A DNA stretch of 64,000 bases from Amycolatopsis decaplanina DSM 44594 (GCF_000342005.1 NZ_AOHO01000055.1:303329-367328), one strand, 5' to 3'; positions 24,654 through 34,958 are shown, counted from the stretch's first letter. The notes: generated by a model from the letters alone, not told the origin. Numbers and translations are program-made.

Positions 24654-24917
24654 CTAAGACGGCAGGTCGAATTCGCCGTCCCGTACGCCTTTCACGAACG
24701 CGTCCCATTCCGCCGGAGTGAACACGAGCAGGTCGCCGTCCGGTTCGACGACCCGGCGCATCGCCGTGTAAGTGACGCCGTCGGTGTGCGGCACCAGCGC
24801 GTACTCGACGCAGTCCTCGAGGTCCGCGCCTTCCGGTTCTCCGCGGATCCACACCACGTCACTCAAGTCCAGTTCGGGCCGGACATGGGCCTTGTCGTCC
24901 ACCGGCTGCTCACTCAT
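24654..24917 (-). CDS. DUF397 domain protein
   Basis: The product has 87 residues from ATG 24917 (a GTG three codons upstream is possible). DUF397 features are LSDVVWIRGEPEGADLEDCV and the terminal VFTPAEWDAFVKGVRDGEFD. These small proteins usually pair with an XRE-type regulator in Streptomyces-type actinobacteria; no such partner is adjacent here, so it is an orphan. The internal 'VPHTDGVTYTAMRRV' departs from the typical core. Confidence 0.85.
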   Translation of the reverse strand: MSEQPVDDKAHVRPELDLSDVVWIRGEPEGADLEDCVEYALVPHTDGVTYTAMRRVVEPDGDLLVFTPAEWDAFVKGVRDGEFDLPS

Positions 24918-24954
24918 GGTGCCCACGCTATCGCTTTCCGACGCGCAAAACGAA

Positions 24955-24979
24955 GGGGCCCTTCGCGGTGAAGGGCCCC
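24955..24979. terminator. Hairpin between ilvC and the DUF397 gene
   Basis: GGGGCCCTTC and its inverse form a 10-base stem with a 5-base loop, 13 bases after the ilvC stop; it belongs to the GGGGCCC hairpin type also seen after leuB. Confidence 0.75.
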
Positions 24980-24992
24980 CTCGCGGTGAAAA

Positions 24993-26006
<1,014 letters not shown>

Positions 26007-26103
26007 GAGGGGTACTACTTCCTTTCCTGACTTACAAACTTAAATGCACCCTGCGAAGCGAAGCTTCTCCATTGAGAGTGGTGGCGGGGGCATGGATGGA
26101 TGA

Positions 26104-26610
26104 CTAGCGGGCGGAGGTGGCGGTGATCGAGCGAGAGCCCCGGCCGACCGCGACCATTCCGGACTGGACCAGTTCGCGGATGCCATAGGGCTCCAGCATC
26201 CGCAGCAGGGCACCGATCTTGTCCGAGGTCCCGGTGGCTTCGACGGTGAGCGCCTCGGGAGACACGTCCACCACCTTCGCGCGGAACAACTGCACTGTTT
26301 CGAGGACCTGGCTGCGCACGGTGGCGTCCGCCCGGACCTTCACGAGCAGCAGTTCACGCTGCACGGCTGTGGACTTTTCCAGTTCCACGATCTTGATGAC
26401 GTTGACCAGCTTGTTGAGCTGTTTGGTCACCTGTTCGAGCGGTAGCTCTTCGACGGCGACCACGATCGTCATCCGGGACACCTCGGGATTCTCCGTGGGC
26501 CCGACGGCGAGGGATTCGATGTTGAAACCACGCCGGGAGAACAGTCCGGAAACCCGCGCGAGGACACCGGGCTTGTTCTCGACCAGAACGCTCAGGGTGT
26601 GCACGCTCAT
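26104..26610 (-). CDS. ilvN: Acetolactate synthase small subunit
   Basis: The product has 168 residues. The N-terminal ACT domain (TLSVLVENKPGVLARVSGLF, residues 5-24, then GFNIESLAVGPTENP) binds valine for feedback. The C-terminal ALS_ss_C domain (EALTVEATGTSDKIGALLRM) activates the large subunit. It overlaps the ilvB stop by ATGA, so translation is coupled. Confidence 0.96.
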   Translation of the reverse strand: MSVHTLSVLVENKPGVLARVSGLFSRRGFNIESLAVGPTENPEVSRMTIVVAVEELPLEQVTKQLNKLVNVIKIVELEKSTAVQRELLLVKVRADATVRSQVLETVQLFRAKVVDVSPEALTVEATGTSDKIGALLRMLEPYGIRELVQSGMVAVGRGSRSITATSAR

Positions 26611-28481
26611 CGGGCGTCTCCTTCTGTCGCGGCGTTCAGCTCCGCCTCGGCGGCGACTTCGTCGTCGTCGAAGAGCGGGCGGATCCCGCGCACGGCCATG
26701 ATTTCGTCGTTACCGGTGCCCGCGGCCACCATGGGCCACACCTGGGCATCCTTCCCCACCACGAAATCGATCACGACGGGGCGGTCGTTGATCTCCATGG
26801 CCCGCCGGATGGTGGCGTCGACGTCCTCCTTGGTCTCACAGCGGAGCCCGGCGCAGCCGAGCGCCTCCGCGAGGAGGGTGAAGTCGGGGATGCGGTGCTT
26901 GTGGGTACCGAGATCGGTGTTGGAGTACCGCTCGGAGTAGAAGAGGTTCTGCCACTGGCGGACCATGCCCAGGTTGCCGTTGTTGATGACGGCGACCTTG
27001 ATCGGCGCGCCTTCGATGGCGCAGGTGGCCAGTTCCTGGTTCGTCATCTGGAAACAGCCGTCGCCGTCGATGGCCCACACCTGCTTGTCCGGCACGCCGA
27101 ACTTGGCGCCCATCGCGGCGGGAACGGCGAAGCCCATCGTGCCGAGACCGCCGGAGTTGATCCAGGTGCGCGGGTTCTCGTACTTCACGAACTGCGCGGC
27201 CCACATCTGGTGCTGGCCGACGCCCGCTGTGTAGACCGCGTCCGGGCCGACGAGCGAACCGATGCGCTCGATGACGTACTGCGGGGAAAGCGTCCCGTCC
27301 TCGGGCCACTCGTAACCGGCCGGGTAATCGTCGCGCCAAGCGCTCGCCTGAGTCCACCAGTCCTTCAAATCCGGCTTCGCGGACTTGTCGGTCTCGGCGC
27401 GGACGGCCTCGATCAGCTCGGTGATGATCTCCGCGCAGTCGCCGACGATCGGCACGTCCGCCTTGCGGTTCTTGGAGATCTCGGCCGGGTCGATGTCGGC
27501 GTGGACGACGGCTGCGTCCGGCGCGAACGAGGACAGCTGGCCGGTGACGCGGTCGTCGAAGCGGGCACCGAGTGCGATCAGCAGATCCGCCCGCTGCATC
27601 GCGGCGACCGCGGCGACCGAACCGTGCATCCCCGGCATGCCGAGGTGCTGTGGGTGCGAGTCGGGGAACGCGCCGCGCGCCATCAGCGTGGTGACGACGG
27701 GGATCCCGGTCAGCTCGGCCAGTTCCATCAGCTGGCGCGAGGCGTTGGCCTTCACCACGCCACCGCCGACGTAGAGGACCGGGCGCCGGGACTTGCCGAT
27801 CAGCCGGGCGGCCTCGCGGACCTGCTTGCCGTGCGGGCGCAGCGTGGGCCGGTAACCCGGCAGCCGCAGCTCCGTCGGCCAGGAGAAGGAGGTCATCTCC
27901 TGCAGGACGTCCTTGGGGATGTCCACCAGGACCGGGCCGGGGCGGCCGGTCGAGGCGAGGTGGAACGCCTCCGCGATGGTGCGCGGGATGTCCGCCGGGT
28001 CGGTGACCAGGAAGTTGTGCTTGGTGATCGGCATCGTGATGCCGCAGATGTCGGCTTCCTGGAAGGCGTCCGTGCCGATCAGCGCGCGGGACTGCTGTCC
28101 GGTGATGGCGACGACCGGGACCGAGTCCATGTTCGCGTCGGCCAGCGGGGTGACCAGGTTGGTCGCGCCGGGACCCGAGGTGGCCATGCACACACCGACC
28201 TTGCCGGTCGCCTGCGCGTACCCGGTGGCGGCGTGGCCCGCGCCCTGTTCGTGGCGGACCAGGACGTGGCGGACCTTCGTCGAGTCGAGCAACGGGTCGT
28301 ACGCCGGGAGAATGGTGCCGCCGGGAATACCGAACACGACTTCCGCGCCCACCGACTCGAGCGAGCGGACGAGCGACTGCGCGCCCGTGACCCGCACCGG
28401 GGTCCCGGCCGGCGGCGCCGGCTTGGGACGTGCTCCAGAGGTTCCGGCGTTCGCTTCAGCTCGCGAGGTGGCACTAGTCAT
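26607..28481 (-). CDS. ilvB: Acetolactate synthase large subunit
   Basis: The product has 624 residues. There are three thiamin-diphosphate-enzyme domains: the N-terminal one with the catalytic Glu in VRHEQGAGHAATGYA (about 78); a central FAD/nucleotide domain (GARFDDRVTGQLSSFA); and the C-terminal ThDP motif IDGDGCFQMTNQELATC ending in VINN. It makes acetolactate (Val/Leu) or acetohydroxybutyrate (Ile). It has an about 28-residue Ala/Pro-rich N-terminal extension. First gene of ilvBNC, controlled by the upstream leader peptide and attenuator. Confidence 0.97.
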   Translation of the reverse strand: MTSATSRAEANAGTSGARPKPAPPAGTPVRVTGAQSLVRSLESVGAEVVFGIPGGTILPAYDPLLDSTKVRHVLVRHEQGAGHAATGYAQATGKVGVCMATSGPGATNLVTPLADANMDSVPVVAITGQQSRALIGTDAFQEADICGITMPITKHNFLVTDPADIPRTIAEAFHLASTGRPGPVLVDIPKDVLQEMTSFSWPTELRLPGYRPTLRPHGKQVREAARLIGKSRRPVLYVGGGVVKANASRQLMELAELTGIPVVTTLMARGAFPDSHPQHLGMPGMHGSVAAVAAMQRADLLIALGARFDDRVTGQLSSFAPDAAVVHADIDPAEISKNRKADVPIVGDCAEIITELIEAVRAETDKSAKPDLKDWWTQASAWRDDYPAGYEWPEDGTLSPQYVIERIGSLVGPDAVYTAGVGQHQMWAAQFVKYENPRTWINSGGLGTMGFAVPAAMGAKFGVPDKQVWAIDGDGCFQMTNQELATCAIEGAPIKVAVINNGNLGMVRQWQNLFYSERYSNTDLGTHKHRIPDFTLLAEALGCAGLRCETKEDVDATIRRAMEINDRPVVIDFVVGKDAQVWPMVAAGTGNDEIMAVRGIRPLFDDDEVAAEAELNAATEGDAR

Positions 28482-28559
28482 CGCTTGTCTGCCTCGTCTT
28501 GTCTAGTCACTCGTTCGGGTATTCATTGGCTGGTCGGGCAAGTGAAATTGTTCCAGGCA

Positions 28560-28598
28560 ACAAAAAACCCCCGCCGACCGGAGTGGTCGCACGAGGGT
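28560..28598 (-). terminator. Attenuator terminator of ilvBNC
   Basis: On the minus strand a GC-rich hairpin (CGACC-ACTCC-GGTCG core flanked by CCCTC and GGGGG) is followed by six T residues. A perfect competing 12-base pairing links 28600-28611 with 28629-28640 and overlaps the leader-peptide codons. Confidence 0.8.
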
Positions 28599-28624
28599 CG
28601 CGCGTCGACGCAGCGGAGACTTCC

Positions 28625-28672
28625 CTAAGCGTCGACGCGCTTGGGAAGTACGAGGCCGGTCTGCGTTGTCAC
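28625..28672 (-). CDS. ilvB leader peptide
   Basis: This is a 15-codon frame from GTG 28672: V-T-T-Q-T-G-L-V-L-P-K-R-V-D-A-stop. Leu-Val-Leu and a later Val precede the stop, placed so that a ribosome stalled there would affect the 28629-28640 pairing segment. It fits branched-chain attenuation as known for actinobacterial ilvB. Confidence 0.72.
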   Translation of the reverse strand: MTTQTGLVLPKRVDA

Positions 28673-28803
28673 GAGAGTGAAGCTAGCCGCTCGCCGTCAA
28701 GAGTGTCAACTCTGCGGGACGGCGATTCCGCATACTGGACACCTTCGACGCATGGCGCGACCCGCGTTCGGGGCCGGGAAGGCGGCGGTGCACCATCTTT
28801 GAC

Positions 28804-29274
28804 GTGGCAGAAGAAAAGCAGCGGGAACAGGCGAACGAGGACCGCAAGGCCGTCTTCAAAATCCCGAACACGGCGTTGCTGGCGATCGCTTTCCTCGTCG
28901 TTTGTGTGACGCCTGTCGCGTTCGGCGACGTGCCGTACCTCCAGTGGCTCTACCTCTTCCCGATCGCGCTGGCGGTGTTCGTCATCCGGACCCGCACGAC
29001 GGCGACGGCCAAGGGGCTGGAGGTCCGCACGATGTTCGGGCGGCGGGACCTGCCGTGGGCCTCCCTCAAGGGCCTCGCCATCACCGACAAGGCGAAGGTG
29101 CGGGCGGTGCTCAAGGACGAGACCAAGATCGCGCTCCCCGCCGTGCGCACTCGCCACCTGCCGGTGATCTCCCTGGTCAGCGCGGGTCACATGGCCGATC
29201 CTTCCGGGCTGACCGACGACGTCGGCAAGGCCGGGGAGAAGGCTCCGGAGAAGGGCGCGGATTCCGGGGAGTAG
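28804..29274 (+). CDS. PH-domain membrane protein
   Basis: The product has 156 residues from GTG 28804. A charged N-terminus is followed by two membrane segments (TALLAIAFLVVCVTPVAF and YLQWLYLFPIALAVFVI, about 20-63). A bacterial PH-like domain follows (TTATAKGLEVRTMFGRRDLP, WASLKGLAI). The tail is Lys/Glu/Gly-rich. The function is unknown. It is divergent from ilvB, as Rv3004 is in M. tuberculosis, and read toward ilvD 63 bases away. Confidence 0.85.
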   Translation: MAEEKQREQANEDRKAVFKIPNTALLAIAFLVVCVTPVAFGDVPYLQWLYLFPIALAVFVIRTRTTATAKGLEVRTMFGRRDLPWASLKGLAITDKAKVRAVLKDETKIALPAVRTRHLPVISLVSAGHMADPSGLTDDVGKAGEKAPEKGADSGE

Positions 29275-29337
29275 GATTGGTAGGACCAGTTTGGCGCTCG
29301 TTCGCCCTGGTCCCCATCCCGAACCTTGGAGTCAGCC

Positions 29338-31182
29338 GTGCCTCAACTCCGTTCCCGGACCACCACCCACGGCCGCAACGCGGCGGGCGCCCGCTCGCTC
29401 TGGCGCGCCACCGGAATGACCGACAGCGACTTCGGCAAGCCGATCGTCGCCATCGCGAACTCCTACACCCAGTTCGTGCCGGGGCACGTGCACCTCAAGG
29501 ACCTCGGCGAGATCGTGGCCGGCGCGGTGAAGGAGGCGGGCGGTGTCGCCCGCGAGTTCCACACGATCGCCGTCGACGACGGGATCGCCATGGGGCACAG
29601 CGGAATGCTCTACTCGCTGCCCTCGCGCGAGATCATCGCCGACTCCGTCGAATACATGGTGAACGCGCACCAGGCCGACGCGCTGGTCTGCATCTCCAAC
29701 TGCGACAAGATCACCCCGGGCATGCTGAACGCCGCCATGCGGCTGAACATCCCGGTGGTCTTCGTCTCCGGCGGGCCGATGGAGGCGGGCAAGGCCGTGG
29801 TCGTCGGCGGTGTCGCGCAGGCGCCGACCGACCTGATCACCGCGATCGCCGCGTCGGCCAGCAGCGAGGTCGACGAGGACGGGTTGTCCATTGTGGAGCG
29901 TTCGGCCTGCCCGACCTGTGGATCGTGCTCGGGCATGTTCACCGCGAACTCGATGAACTGCCTCACCGAGGCGCTCGGGCTCTCCCTGCCGGGCAACGGT
30001 TCCACCCTCGCCACGCACGCCGCCCGCAAGGCTCTGTTCGAGGACGCCGGGCGCACGGTCGTCGAACTGTGCAAGCGCTGGTACTCCCACGACGACGAGT
30101 CCGTGCTCCCGCGTTCGATCGCGTCGAAGAAGGCGTTCGAGAACGCGATGGCCCTCGACATGGCGATGGGCGGTTCGACCAACACGGTGCTGCACATCCT
30201 CGCCGCCGCGCGGGAGGGCGAGGTCGACTTCACCATCGACGACATCGACGCCATCGGCCGCCGCGTGCCGTGCCTGTCGAAGGTCGCGCCGAACTCGGAC
30301 TACCACATGGAGGACGTCCACCGGGCAGGCGGCATCCCGGCCATCCTCGGCGAACTGCACCGCGGCGGGCTGCTGAACACCGACGTCCACTCCGTGCACT
30401 CGCCGGACCTCGAGTCGTGGCTGTCCACTTGGGACATCCGGGGGAAGGAAGCGTCGGAGCGGGCGATCGAGCTGTTCCACGCCGCGCCGGGCGGGGTCCG
30501 GACCACGGAGGCGTTCTCCACCGAGAACCGCTGGTCCTCTTTGGACACCGACGCGGCGGACGGCTGCATCCACGACGTCGAACACGCCTACACCAAGGAC
30601 GGCGGGCTCGCGATCCTGCGCGGCAACCTCGCCGAGAACGGCGCCGTCATCAAGTCCGCGGGCATCGACGAGGAACTCTGGCACTTCGAGGGCCCGGCCA
30701 GGGTGCTGGAAAGCCAGGAGGAGGCGGTTTCGGCCATCCTCAAGAAGGAGATCCAGCCCGGCGAGGTGCTGGTGATCCGCTACGAAGGTCCCGCGGGCGG
30801 CCCCGGCATGCAGGAGATGCTGCACCCGACGGCGTTCCTCAAGGGCTCGGGGCTGGGCAAGAAGTGCGCGCTGATCACCGACGGCCGGTTCTCCGGCGGC
30901 TCGTCGGGCATCTCGGTCGGGCACATCTCGCCCGAGGCCGCCGCCGGCGGGACGATCGGCCTGGTCCAGAACGGCGACCGGATCCTGCTCGACGTCCACG
31001 AACGCCGTCTCGAACTGCTCGTCGACGCGGACGTGCTGGCCGAGCGGCGCGCGAAGATGGAGGCGAGCGAGCGGCCGTGGCAGCCGGTCTCGCGGGACCG
31101 GAAGGTGACCGCCGCGCTGCGGGCTTACGCGCGGATGGCGACGTCGGCCGACACCGGCGCCGTGCGGGACCCCAGCAAGTAA
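29338..31182 (+). CDS. ilvD: Dihydroxy-acid dehydratase
   Basis: The product has 614 residues from GTG 29338, with GGAG about 7 bases upstream. Fe-S cysteines are in ISNCDKITPGML and CPTCGSCSGMFTANSMNCL. Substrate/metal motifs include VDDGIAMGHSGMLYSLPSRE and the C-terminal GRFSGGSSGISVGHISPEAA. It dehydrates dihydroxy acids to the 2-keto acids in Ile/Val synthesis, completing ilvBNC-D in one locus. In M. tuberculosis ilvD lies elsewhere, so this clustering differs. Confidence 0.97.
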   Translation: MPQLRSRTTTHGRNAAGARSLWRATGMTDSDFGKPIVAIANSYTQFVPGHVHLKDLGEIVAGAVKEAGGVAREFHTIAVDDGIAMGHSGMLYSLPSREIIADSVEYMVNAHQADALVCISNCDKITPGMLNAAMRLNIPVVFVSGGPMEAGKAVVVGGVAQAPTDLITAIAASASSEVDEDGLSIVERSACPTCGSCSGMFTANSMNCLTEALGLSLPGNGSTLATHAARKALFEDAGRTVVELCKRWYSHDDESVLPRSIASKKAFENAMALDMAMGGSTNTVLHILAAAREGEVDFTIDDIDAIGRRVPCLSKVAPNSDYHMEDVHRAGGIPAILGELHRGGLLNTDVHSVHSPDLESWLSTWDIRGKEASERAIELFHAAPGGVRTTEAFSTENRWSSLDTDAADGCIHDVEHAYTKDGGLAILRGNLAENGAVIKSAGIDEELWHFEGPARVLESQEEAVSAILKKEIQPGEVLVIRYEGPAGGPGMQEMLHPTAFLKGSGLGKKCALITDGRFSGGSSGISVGHISPEAAAGGTIGLVQNGDRILLDVHERRLELLVDADVLAERRAKMEASERPWQPVSRDRKVTAALRAYARMATSADTGAVRDPSK

Positions 31183-31202
31183 GCATTTAGTCGACTGAAT
31201 GC
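31183..31202. terminator. Short palindrome between ilvD and doxX-like gene
   Basis: GCATTTAGTCGACTGAATGC is a near-perfect 20-base dyad between converging genes; its GAATGCGG end resembles repeat family C. Confidence 0.5.
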
Positions 31203-31207
31203 GGTGG

Positions 31208-31774
31208 TCAGCGGCACAGGACGATCACCACGACCGAGGCGGCCGCGGCCAGCAGCAGTCCGATCAGGCCGAACGAAAGCGGCCGCTTCCGCCACGGGGT
31301 GTTGACGTCCAGCGCGATCCGCCCGGAGCCCGCGAGCAGCACGGTCAGCGAGGCGGCGCCCAGCAGGAGTTCGAACTCGAAGCCCTGCCCTTCCTTCTGG
31401 AAGAACCCGCCGCCGAACTTCACGTACACGATGTTCGCGCAGACCCCGAGCAGCGCGGCGGCGCCGATCGGGGTGAACAGGCCCACCAGCACGAGTGCGC
31501 CGCCGAGCACCTCGCTGATCCCGGTGATCCACGAAAGCAGCGTGGTCTGGCTGGTGTAGCCGAGGCTGCCGAGCACTCTGGCGAAACCACCGACCCCGGG
31601 CCCGCCGAAGGCGCCGAAGAGGTGCTGGAGCCCGTGCGCGCCCATGGTCACGCCGAGCACCACTCGCAGGACGAACAGACCGAGATCGATCCCGCCCCTG
31701 GTCTCCGCCGGGCCGGGGCCGGTGTCGGCGTCGGCCACGTCCGAGATCATGCTGGTCTGATAGTCATCGCTCAC
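31208..31774 (-). CDS. DoxX-family membrane protein
   Basis: The product has 188 residues. A 28-residue acidic N-terminus is followed by four membrane helices (LGLFVLRVVLGVTMGAHGLQ; TLLSWITGISEVLGGALVLV; TPIGAAALLGVCANIVYVKF; and a fourth about 125-143), with an extra hydrophobic segment near the end (FGLIGLLLAAAASVVVIVL). DoxX proteins are small quinone-linked membrane proteins tied to sulfur and redox stress. M. tuberculosis Rv3005c is the positional counterpart. Confidence 0.88.
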   Translation of the reverse strand: MSDDYQTSMISDVADADTGPGPAETRGGIDLGLFVLRVVLGVTMGAHGLQHLFGAFGGPGVGGFARVLGSLGYTSQTTLLSWITGISEVLGGALVLVGLFTPIGAAALLGVCANIVYVKFGGGFFQKEGQGFEFELLLGAASLTVLLAGSGRIALDVNTPWRKRPLSFGLIGLLLAAAASVVVIVLCR

Positions 31775-31900
31775 GCGCGAAGGTTAGGGGAAACGAGCCC
31801 GTCAGGCGACCGGTGTCCGTGTTCCCGTGTCGATACGGACGACACGCGCCGTCCCGCTGGTCACGCGAGACCGGGCAAGAGGCCGCTCCGGTGCGACGGC

Positions 31901-32752
31901 TCAGAACAGGGTCGCGGGCTCGACCGGTTCGGGCTCGGGCAGTGGGTCGAGCCCGGGCACCTGGGCGCGCACGTCGTCGTGGAACCGGCGGGCGAGCGCC
32001 GGCGCGTCGTCGTTGTCGGGGGTGTGCACGAAGACCGTCGGCGACCGGCCGTCACGCAGCCACTCGGCGACCACCTCGGTCCACGGTTCCCATCCCTGGA
32101 CGGTCTCCTCGGTCGAGTCGCGGCCCAGGTAGCGGACGATCGGCCGGTCGGTCAGCGCCCGCGTCCGCCGCGGCAGCCGGGGTTTCCTGGTCCAGGCTTC
32201 CTGCTCGGCCTCGCTGACCGGCGGGCTCCGGAAGAAGACCGTGGTGTCGAACGGCACCCACTCCGCGTCCGCGTCGGTGAGTGTCCTCTCCAGCAGCGAC
32301 GTCGAGCGGGCGTCCGTGTGGAAGCCGGGGTGACGCACCTCCACGGCGCGCCGGAGGCCGGCGGGGAGACGGCGCAGGAAGCGACCGAGGGCGTCGACGT
32401 CCGACGGGCCGAACGAGCCGGGCAACTGGGTCCACAGGACCGCCCGTTCACCGAGGGGTTCGATCGCGTCCAGGAACGCCCGCATCTCGGTCTCGACACC
32501 GGCGAGCCGGCGCTCGTGTGTGACGATCTTGGGCAGCTTGACCACGAACCGGAAGCCGGTGCCGGTCTGCCGCGCCCACGTCGCGACGGTGTCCCTGGCG
32601 GGGGTCGCGTAGAAGGTCGTGTTGCCCTCGACCGCGTTGCACCAGCTTGCGTAGGCCCGCAGGCGCTCCCCTGCAGGCAGCGACCGCGGCACGAACCGCC
32701 CGGCCCATGCCTTGTGCGTCCACATCGCACAGCCGACACGAAGACTCGCCAC
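31901..32752 (-). CDS. DUF72 domain protein
   Basis: The product has 283 residues from GTG 32752; upstream in-frame sequence to 32905 overlaps the preceding gene and is not protein-like. DUF72 motifs are RVGCAMWTHKAWAGRFVP, the characteristic YASWCNAVEGNTTFYATPA, GFRFVVKLPKIVTHER and VEVRHPGF. This TIM-barrel family (YecE-like) has no firm biochemical role; cluster links to Fe-S or DNA repair have been suggested. It follows the 2-hydroxyacid dehydrogenase by 5 bases, so the two form an operon. Confidence 0.9.
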   Translation of the reverse strand: MASLRVGCAMWTHKAWAGRFVPRSLPAGERLRAYASWCNAVEGNTTFYATPARDTVATWARQTGTGFRFVVKLPKIVTHERRLAGVETEMRAFLDAIEPLGERAVLWTQLPGSFGPSDVDALGRFLRRLPAGLRRAVEVRHPGFHTDARSTSLLERTLTDADAEWVPFDTTVFFRSPPVSEAEQEAWTRKPRLPRRTRALTDRPIVRYLGRDSTEETVQGWEPWTEVVAEWLRDGRSPTVFVHTPDNDDAPALARRFHDDVRAQVPGLDPLPEPEPVEPATLF

Positions 32753-32757
32753 GCTGA

Positions 32758-33663
32758 TCAGTACTCGCCGTGGACGATGTTCTTCGGCAGCTCTCCACCC
32801 AGATAGTGGCTCAGCTCCCGGGCCACCACCGCGTAGGCGCGCTGCCGTCTCCCGCTCACGGCGCCCGCGACGTGCGGTGTCAGCAGCAGTCCCGGCACCT
32901 CCCACAACGGATGCCCGCCGGGCAGCGGCTCGGGGTCGGTCACGTCGAGGGCGGCGCGCAGCCGTCCCGACGCGAGTTCCGCGACGAGCGCGTCGGTGAC
33001 CACGACCGGTCCTCGCGAGACGTTCACGAGAATCGCCTCGTCCGGCATCGCGGCCAGGAATTCCGCGTCGACCATGCCCCGCGTGTGCTGCGTGAGCGGC
33101 ACCATCAAGACCGTGACGTCGTGTTCGGGCAGCAGGGCGGGGAGCTCGTCGGCGCCGTGGACGCCCTCACGAGCGGTCGTTCCCACCATCGTGCAGCGCA
33201 CGTCGAACGTCTCCAGCCGTCGGCGCAGATGCCTGCCGAGGTCGCCCGCGCCGATGATGAGGGCCCGCTTGCCCTGCAGGGTGTCGGTGGTCCGGCGCTC
33301 CCAGTGCTTCCGCCGCAGGCCGTCGGCGAAGCCGTCGAGACCTCGGTAAATCGCCAGGAGGACCGCGACGACCCATTCGGCCGAGCTTCCGCCGTGCGCG
33401 CCGCGACAGGTCGAGAGCAGGACGCCGTCCGGCACCTTGCCGATCCAGTCCTCGGCACCCGCCACCAGCAGCTGCACGAGTTTGACGTTCGGCAGTTCGC
33501 GCCAGAGTTCCTCGCTGGGCTGGTCACCGCTCACGAGGACTTCGGCCTCCGCGGCTTCGGCGGGCACCGGCTCCCCGCGGCGGTACACCACCGGGCGCAC
33601 GCCCTCGATCTCCGAAAGCGCGGCCACTCCCTCTTCGTCGGGTACGAGAACGGTTACGGTCAT
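32758..33663 (-). CDS. D-2-hydroxyacid dehydrogenase family protein
   Basis: The product has 301 residues from ATG 33663 (GTG 33672 also possible). The Rossmann motif is ALIIGAGDLGRHLRRRLE (about 133-150). The catalytic residues are Arg in VNVSRGPVV, an acidic residue in DVTDPEPLP and His in TPHVAGAVSG. The short catalytic domain fits the phosphoglycerate dehydrogenase/glyoxylate reductase superfamily. The substrate is unknown. Transcribed with the DUF72 gene; divergent from the lipoprotein gene. Confidence 0.9.
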   Translation of the reverse strand: MTVTVLVPDEEGVAALSEIEGVRPVVYRRGEPVPAEAAEAEVLVSGDQPSEELWRELPNVKLVQLLVAGAEDWIGKVPDGVLLSTCRGAHGGSSAEWVVAVLLAIYRGLDGFADGLRRKHWERRTTDTLQGKRALIIGAGDLGRHLRRRLETFDVRCTMVGTTAREGVHGADELPALLPEHDVTVLMVPLTQHTRGMVDAEFLAAMPDEAILVNVSRGPVVVTDALVAELASGRLRAALDVTDPEPLPGGHPLWEVPGLLLTPHVAGAVSGRRQRAYAVVARELSHYLGGELPKNIVHGEY

Positions 33664-33725
33664 GATCACCACGGTATCCAGTGCCGCTTACCTGAGGCTC
33701 ACGTATGCCCACCTAGGCTGGGCCC

Positions 33726-34949
33726 GTGCGTACCCGGTACCGGCGGAAATGGACCGCGCCGCTGGCCATGCTGGCCTGCGGCGCGCTGATGCTTTCCGGT
33801 TGCGCCGAATTCGACAATACCGCCGCCGGCCAGAAATTCACCCCCGTCAACCCGCCGTCCCCCGAGGTCCCGCCGCAGATCGGGCCGGGCGGTGAAGCGG
33901 GTGACGCCGGTCCCGGCCGCGGCAACGGGCCGAACCAGACGCCCACGCCGGTCCCGCCGCCGCAGGGGTGCAAGGACTTCGACAAGGCCGTCATCGCGAC
34001 CTGCCTGGACACCATCGCCGCCGTCGCCGCGATTCCCGGTGACGGCAGCGCGCCCAGCGCCCTCGCGGGCGAACGCAAGAGCGGACGGATCCTGCTCGCC
34101 GCCGCGGAGAAGGACCCGGCCGACTGGGCGACCATCTCCGTGGACGGCTCCGGCGACGGCGGCCTCACCTCGCTCGCCCTCTCCCCCGGCTTCGCCGAAG
34201 ACCAGCTCGTCTTCGCCTACATCACCACCCCGACCGACAACCGGGTCGTCCGGCTGGCGAAGGGCCAGGCGCCGAAACCGGTGCTGACCGGCATCCCCAA
34301 GGGTTCCACCGGCAACCGGGGCGCGCTCGGCACCGACGCCAAGGGCGCGCTCCTGGTCGCCACCGGTGACGCGGGCAACCCCGGGCTCGCGGCCGATCCG
34401 GCGTCGCTGGCCGGGAAGGTGCTACGCATCGACACGTCGGGCAAACCGGCTCCGGGCAACCCCACGCCGGGTTCGGCGGTCTTCTCGACCGGTGTGCACT
34501 CCCCCGGCGGGATCTGCCGCGACCAGGCCGGTTCCCGGCTGTGGCTGACCGACAGGCTGGCGGACAAGGACGTCCTGTACCGGCTTCGCGGTGGCCAGCC
34601 GCTCACCACCCCGGCGTGGAGCTGGACCGACAAGCCCGGTGTGGCGGGTTGCGCGGACTTCATCGGCGCCACCGGCTATCTCTCGATCACGACGTCGATC
34701 GCGGGCAACCTGCAGAATCTGCCGGTCACCCCGGACGGAGCGGTGACCGGCAAGCCGAACGTCGTCATGGACGGCAAGGTCGGCAAGCCGCCGAAGACCT
34801 TCGGCAGGCTCTCCGCGATGAGCATGGTCAACCCGCAGATCGCGCTCGCCGGGACGATCAACAAGGACGGCGGTGCACCGGTTTCGAGCGACGACCGCGT
34901 CATCATCATCACTCCGTCGGCCAGTTCCGGCGGGGGCGGCAAGGACTGA
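33726..34949 (+). CDS. PQQ-type glucose/sorbosone dehydrogenase-like lipoprotein
   Basis: The product has 407 residues from GTG 33726. The signal peptide ends in a lipobox LSGC (Cys about 26), so it is a lipoprotein outside the membrane. A Pro/Gly-rich linker (about 38-78) precedes a six-bladed beta-propeller of the GSDH type (DGSGDGGLTSLALSPGF, GNRGALGTDAKGALLVATGD, GVHSPGGIC). M. tuberculosis LppZ (Rv3006) matches in position, anchor and fold. The actual cofactor and substrate are unproven. A hairpin follows at 34959. Confidence 0.9.
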   Translation: MRTRYRRKWTAPLAMLACGALMLSGCAEFDNTAAGQKFTPVNPPSPEVPPQIGPGGEAGDAGPGRGNGPNQTPTPVPPPQGCKDFDKAVIATCLDTIAAVAAIPGDGSAPSALAGERKSGRILLAAAEKDPADWATISVDGSGDGGLTSLALSPGFAEDQLVFAYITTPTDNRVVRLAKGQAPKPVLTGIPKGSTGNRGALGTDAKGALLVATGDAGNPGLAADPASLAGKVLRIDTSGKPAPGNPTPGSAVFSTGVHSPGGICRDQAGSRLWLTDRLADKDVLYRLRGGQPLTTPAWSWTDKPGVAGCADFIGATGYLSITTSIAGNLQNLPVTPDGAVTGKPNVVMDGKVGKPPKTFGRLSAMSMVNPQIALAGTINKDGGAPVSSDDRVIIITPSASSGGGGKD

Positions 34950-34958
34950 GCGACATGC

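Noticed and set aside
26895..28628. Plus-strand frame of nearly 580 codons opposite ilvB
   Set aside because: No start signal or domain; ilvB on the other strand is unambiguous.
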